Assembly (NCBI GenBank): GCA_964580585.1
Contig: CAZOKZ010000104.1
Coordinates: 1-10,002, forward strand
Direction: 5' to 3'
DNA from: CAZOKZ01 sp964580585
Lineage (GTDB): Bacteria; Sumerlaeota; Sumerlaeia; SLMS01; JAHLLQ01
Length of the DNA: 10,002 nucleotides
Both the position numbers and the translations under genes were made by a program. The notes beneath the pieces were generated by a model. The model did no database searches. It had not been told where the DNA came from and saw only the letters and a list, made by a program, of their open reading frames with translations. Positions within the stretch are counted from its first letter, which is position 1, and each line of letters opens with the position of its first letter. Positions 6,260-10,002 of the stretch are shown here, piece by piece.

Positions 6260-7302
6260 TGAAAAAGCTGCTCAATACGTTGTACATTACGACGCAAAAT
6301 TCTTATCTCGCCCGCGACGGCGAGAATGTTCTCGTTCGTGTGGAACACGAAACCAAAGCACGCTTTCCGATTCATACGTTGCAAGGCATCGTCTGTTTCG
6401 GCGTCGTGAATGCCAGCCCGCCGCTGATGCACCTTTGCGCGGAGCACGGTGTCGCGCTGTCGTTTCTGACCGAGTATGGAAAGTTTCTCGCCAGCGTTCA
6501 CGGTCCCGTGCGCGGAAACGTGTTGTTGCGCCGTGAACAATATCGTCGGGCCGACTCGGACGAAGATAGTCTTGGCGTTGCCCGCCCTGTCATCGCAGCA
6601 AAAATCGCAAACAGTCGCGCGGTGCTGATGCGTGCTGTGCGCGACCATGGAACCGGTGAAGAGGAAGACGGTTGGCAAGAGGTCGAAAAGACAATCGCAC
6701 GAAATGGAAAACTTGCCGAAGCCGCTTTGCGCTGTCCCACGTTGTCTGCTCTTCGCGGCGTCGAAGGCGAAGCGGCAAAACTTTACTTTGCCGTGTTCGA
6801 TCGCCTGATCACCGCGCAAAAGGAAGATTTTTTCTTTCACGAACGCAGCCGCCGCCCACCGCTCGATAACATGAATGCTCTCCTTTCGTTTCTTTATACC
6901 TTATTGCGTTATGATGTCGCATCCGCGCTCGAATCGCACGGGCTTGATCCGTGCGTGGGATTTCTTCATCGCGATCGACCGGGGCGGCCCAGCCTTGCGC
7001 TCGATCTGATGGAAGAACTCCGTCCCCATATGGCCGATCGCATGGCTTTATCGCTCGTCAATCGACGGCAACTTACTGCCAAAGGTTTTCGAAAATCCGA
7101 AACCGGTGCCGTTGAAATGACAGACGAAGCGCGCAAAACGCTCCTTGTCGCATGGCAGGAACGTAAACGCGAAGAAATCCGCCATGCATTTTTGGACGAA
7201 AAAATCCCTATCGGACTTTTGCCGCATTGCCAGGCATTGCTTCTTGCCCGTTATTTGCGCGGCGATCACGACGCCTATCCGGCTTATCTTTGGAAATCAT
7301 AG
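6259..7302 (+). CDS. cas1: Cas1 integrase
   Basis: Cas1 with Cas2 inserts new spacers at the leader-repeat junction. The product has 347 residues, the normal size for type I-C Cas1, and ATG 6259 gives the familiar start MKKLLNTLYITTQNSYLARDG. The N-terminal beta domain (residues 1 to ~90) is followed by the alpha-helical catalytic domain. Metal-binding residues are E169 in LRGVEGEAA, H237 in GFLHRDRPGRPSLALDL, and D249 with nearby E252/E253. GRPSLALDLMEELRP is the signature segment. The start overlaps the stop of the PLD-like gene as TAATG, and no Shine-Dalgarno is visible just upstream (the bases read TTCCTCCTGCG, the complement of one), so Cas1 synthesis probably depends on ribosomes finishing the upstream gene. 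The gene is GC-rich, unlike that neighbour. Confidence 0.97.
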   Translation: MKKLLNTLYITTQNSYLARDGENVLVRVEHETKARFPIHTLQGIVCFGVVNASPPLMHLCAEHGVALSFLTEYGKFLASVHGPVRGNVLLRREQYRRADSDEDSLGVARPVIAAKIANSRAVLMRAVRDHGTGEEEDGWQEVEKTIARNGKLAEAALRCPTLSALRGVEGEAAKLYFAVFDRLITAQKEDFFFHERSRRPPLDNMNALLSFLYTLLRYDVASALESHGLDPCVGFLHRDRPGRPSLALDLMEELRPHMADRMALSLVNRRQLTAKGFRKSETGAVEMTDEARKTLLVAWQERKREEIRHAFLDEKIPIGLLPHCQALLLARYLRGDHDAYPAYLWKS

Positions 7303-7314
7303 AGGGAATTCAAA

Positions 7315-7605
7315 ATGCTCATTCTGATAACCTATGACGTGAACACCGAAGACAAAGCCGGACAAAAGCGTCTGCGCCAACTGGCGAAGATATGCGTCAA
7401 CAAAGGCCAGCGCGTTCAGAAATCCGTCTTCGAATGTTCGCTGGATTGGAGCCAATGGCTCGACATGAAAAACCAACTGCTCAAGGTCATCGATCCCGCG
7501 TGCGATAGTTTACGATTTTATTACCTGGGAAATAACTGGAAAGGCCGCGTGGAACACACCGGAGCGAATCCAGGCTACGATCCCGAAGGCCCGCTGATCG
7601 TCTGA
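7315..7605 (+). CDS. cas2: Cas2, structural partner of Cas1
   Basis: Cas2 forms the central dimer of the Cas1-Cas2 spacer-integration complex. It has 96 residues from ATG 7315, preceded by a GAGGG-type ribosome binding site about 7 nt upstream and 12 nt after the cas1 stop. The N-terminal strand LILITYDVNTED contains D8, the conserved aspartate of the ferredoxin-like Cas2 fold. GQRVQKSVFEC and the C-terminal segment RFYYLGNNWKGRVEH are typical of type I-C Cas2. The length is normal and nothing is missing. It is the last cas gene; the leader and array follow directly downstream on the same strand. Confidence 0.96.
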   Translation: MLILITYDVNTEDKAGQKRLRQLAKICVNKGQRVQKSVFECSLDWSQWLDMKNQLLKVIDPACDSLRFYYLGNNWKGRVEHTGANPGYDPEGPLIV

Positions 7606-7614
7606 AAATCGCCA

Positions 7615-7659
7615 GCGCGAACCCCAATCGCCCAAAAAATCCCTTAAGCAGGTTCGCGC
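7615..7659 (+). repeat. Inverted repeat just after cas2
   Basis: GCGCGAACC at 7615-7623 is the exact complement of GGTTCGCGC at 7651-7659, leaving a 27-nt loop. There is no T-run after it, so it is a poor intrinsic terminator. It could be an RNA hairpin at the end of the cas mRNA or a protein-binding site. Confidence 0.5.
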
Positions 7660-7751
7660 ACGCGTTATCCCATTGAAAAACCATTGGTTAGAGCAATCCC
7701 CACTTGAACCAATCGCTATTTGACAATACAGTTGCAAGACATTCGCGCTAA

Positions 7752-7776
7752 ACGGTCCCGCAACCCTTGGGGCCGT
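7752..7776 (+). repeat. Hairpin close to the leader-repeat junction
   Basis: ACGGTCCC (7752-7759) pairs with GGGGCCGT (7769-7776) over 8 bp with one G-U pair and a 9-nt loop, ending 18 nt before repeat 1. It may be a leader structure or an integration-factor site; the role is unknown. Confidence 0.5.
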
Positions 7777-7794
7777 AAGGCGTGAGTGAGGTAG

Positions 7795-10002
7795 GTCGTT
7801 CCCCACACGGGGAACGTGGATTGAAACTATTGCTGCTGATTGTTATGATGATGATGGCGTTGTCGTTCCCCACACGGGGAACGTGGATTGAAACACAAAC
7901 GATGGCGATTTTTGCACGGAAGTGGTGGGGTCGTTCCCCACACGGGGAACGTGGATTGAAACGTTTTTGGAAAAACGACGATTCGGCCAGTGCTGAGTCG
8001 TTCCCCACACGGGGAACGTGGATTGAAACATAAAACTGTCGAGATTCCCCAAGTCCAACCGCTCCAGTCGTTCCCCACACGGGGAACGTGGATTGAAACG
8101 CCGAACCGATTCGATCCAACACCGTCGTACACTGTCGTTCCCCACACGGGGAACGTGGATTGAAACGCCTGCATCCGCGATTCCCCGCGATTACAGTCTA
8201 GTCGTTCCCCACACGGGGAACGTGGATTGAAACTCCGTGTGCCCGATGTCGAGCACGTTCGATCCCTGTCGTTCCCCACACGGGGAACGTGGATTGAAAC
8301 TCAAAAGACGGATAGTCGATATCCAGTATCCTCGTCGTTCCCCACACGGGGAACGTGGATTGAAACTTCAAATTCAAAACCAAAAGTTTCAGGCACATAG
8401 CGTCGTTCCCCACACGGGGAACGTGGATTGAAACATGTTTGGATTTTTCGGTGTAGCAACGAGAGGAGGTGTCGTTCCCCACACGGGGAACGTGGATTGA
8501 AACTCTGAGCCTAAATATATCTTGCGAATCTCTATATGTCGTTCCCCACACGGGGAACGTGGATTGAAACTTCCACAGAGCACAAGTGCAATAATATCAA
8601 TTGGTCGTTCCCCACACGGGGAACGTGGATTGAAACGCGTTGCTCGGAGCTTCGGCGGACAGGCGGGAGAGTCGTTCCCCACACGGGGAACGTGGATTGA
8701 AACCCCGTCCCACGCGTCGAAATACCCGAACGGATACGTCGTTCCCCACACGGGGAACGTGGATTGAAACTCCGAGGGAAAGCTGCTCTAAAAGGGTGCT
8801 AAGCGTCGTTCCCCACACGGGGAACGTGGATTGAAACTTTCGCGGCTTCTTGCAGCTTCGCCGCCTTCGTTTGTCGTTCCCCACACGGGGAACGTGGATT
8901 GAAACTTCGTAGGTATCGACCATGTCGTACTCGGTTCGGTCGTTCCCCACACGGGGAACGTGGATTGAAACCCCGCCACCAGGCTCCAGAAATCCTCGGC
9001 GTTTGGTCGTTCCCCACACGGGGAACGTGGATTGAAACTCGCTCCCGCAAAGCTTACACCGCGCCTTCGTGGGTCGTTCCCCACACGGGGAACGTGGATT
9101 GAAACACTTATGGCGTTGGGTCGGTTACATTGGGATTATGTCGTTCCCCACACGGGGAACGTGGATTGAAACGGCAAACTCCATGAAAATTGACGCAACG
9201 CGGTCTGTCGTTCCCCACACGGGGAACGTGGATTGAAACACGTCGCCCACATCCATCAATATCCGCATCATCGGTCGTTCCCCACACGGGGAACGTGGAT
9301 TGAAACCGCCGCCCTCCACCGACTCGACGCTGAACAACCCGTCGTTCCCCACACGGGGAACGTGGATTGAAACATTTCCATTGTGACGACGACGGCCAAG
9401 AACAGGACGTCGTTCCCCACACGGGGAACGTGGATTGAAACGTTACCAGATTCGGATGATACCCTTGCCGATCTAGTCGTTCCCCACACGGGGAACGTGG
9501 ATTGAAACAAAAACGGGGGGGATTCCAGAAACGGACAGTCGCTAGTCGTTCCCCACACGGGGAACGTGGATTGAAACTATGTATTTGCCTCGGACGTTCG
9601 AAATCCATACGTCGTTCCCCACACGGGGAACGTGGATTGAAACATCATAACAGTCAGCCTGGATTGAATGGTTTTGAGTCGTTCCCCACACGGGGAACGT
9701 GGATTGAAACTTTTCAAAGCACCCGCACACGAGCAAGCCACGGCAGTCGTTCCCCACACGGGGAACGTGGATTGAAACGCATCATGCAATCGCATCTGGC
9801 GTATCATGTCAAGTCGTTCCCCACACGGGGAACGTGGATTGAAACCCGCTCCCGCGCTCGGAGGCTCAAACGGCACCCCGGTCGTTCCCCACACGGGGAA
9901 CGTGGATTGAAACCAATAAAAGAATACTTGGCCTGTTGCTTCATTACGTCGTTCCCCACACGGGGAACGTGGATTGAAACTTTTTGAAGGCGGTTATCGC
10001 AT
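7795..10002 (+). CRISPR. Type I-C CRISPR array: 33 repeats, 32 complete spacers, open at the right edge
   Basis: The 33-bp repeat recurs from 7795 to 9980 in 33 copies that I read as identical. It begins GTC, has the palindrome GTTCCCC-ACAC-GGGGAAC, and ends GTGGATTGAAAC. Counting C3-G22, the RNA stem is 8 bp with a 4-nt ACAC loop. Cutting at its 3' base would leave the 11-nt handle TGGATTGAAAC, as known for type I-C Cas5. Spacers are 33 (4), 34 (19), 35 (6), 36 (2) or 37 (1) nt long; a 33rd is cut off after 22 nt at 10002. Repeat starts include 7795, 7862, 7930, 7997, 8067, 8134, 8201, 8268 and so on to 9948. The leader lies at the left, so spacer 1 (7828-7861) is the newest. No degenerate end repeat is seen, so the array continues. 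No two spacers look alike. Targets cannot be identified here. Confidence 0.99.

Larger units (their letters stand above)
7606..7794 (+). promoter_or_regulatory. CRISPR leader between cas2 and the first repeat
   Basis: This 189-nt non-coding stretch precedes repeat 1 on the side expected for the leader, because the repeats end in ATTGAAAC on this strand and cas2 lies next to it. It should hold the array promoter and the signals that direct new spacers to repeat 1. A TTGACA at 7720-7725 matches a sigma-70 -35 box, but no convincing -10 box lies 16-18 nt later, so the promoter is only a candidate. It also contains the two inverted repeats listed separately and a near-repeated AACC..AATCGC motif at 7620-7631 and 7707-7716. 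No U-tract terminator for the cas operon is visible, so read-through into the array is possible. Confidence 0.8.

Noticed and set aside
7615..7659. Intrinsic terminator after cas2
   Set aside because: The inverted repeat has a 27-nt loop and no T-run follows, so it was listed only as an inverted repeat.
9660..9668. TGGATTGAA inside spacer 28, matching most of the crRNA 5' handle
   Set aside because: The hairpin part of the repeat is absent, and a 9-nt match in about 1.1 kb of spacers is not remarkable.
7748..9987. Many open frames on both strands across the array, with recurring peptides such as SPHGERGLK, FPTRGTWIET, NPRSPCGER and STFPVWGTT
   Set aside because: These are translations of the CRISPR repeat in its different frames and are not proteins.

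Overview
This window carries most of a type I-C CRISPR-Cas locus, all on the + strand, from a bacterium that cannot be named from sequence alone. The order is cas3 (3' part only), cas5c, cas8c, cas7c, cas4, an extra PLD-like gene, cas1, cas2, a leader, then a CRISPR array. The subtype call rests on Csd1-type Cas8c, Csd2-type Cas7, absence of cas6, and a repeat with a GTTCCCC/GGGGAAC hairpin and a 3' end of ATTGAAAC. Base composition is mixed: most cas genes are GC-rich (sampled stretches near 60% in cas1 and mid cas8c), while the last quarter of cas8c and the whole PLD-like gene fall to about 35-38% in sampled lines.

Layout: 2-877 is the C-terminal part of the Cas3 helicase-nuclease. 921-4475 encodes the Cascade subunits Cas5c (also the probable crRNA-processing enzyme), Cas8c and Cas7c. 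A strong ribosome binding site inside cas8c, at 3020-3027, points to a separately translated Cas11c small subunit (3038-3538). 4485-7605 is the adaptation module: Cas4, Cas1 and Cas2, interrupted by a 368-residue protein with one phospholipase-D/HKD-type nuclease motif (5153-6259). That gene overlaps cas4 and cas1 by one base each (TAATG junctions), so it is built into the operon.

7606-7794 is the leader, with two inverted repeats and an isolated TTGACA. 7795-10002 is the array: 33 identical 33-bp repeats and 32 complete spacers of 33-37 nt, continuing past the right edge.

Working model: Cas1-Cas2-Cas4 choose and insert spacers at the leader end; the array transcript is cut by Cas5c to leave an 11-nt 5' handle; Cas5c/Cas8c/Cas7c/Cas11c form Cascade; Cas3 degrades the target. 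The PLD-like protein is the unexpected part. Its position suggests a role in, or next to, adaptation, but nothing in the sequence proves this.
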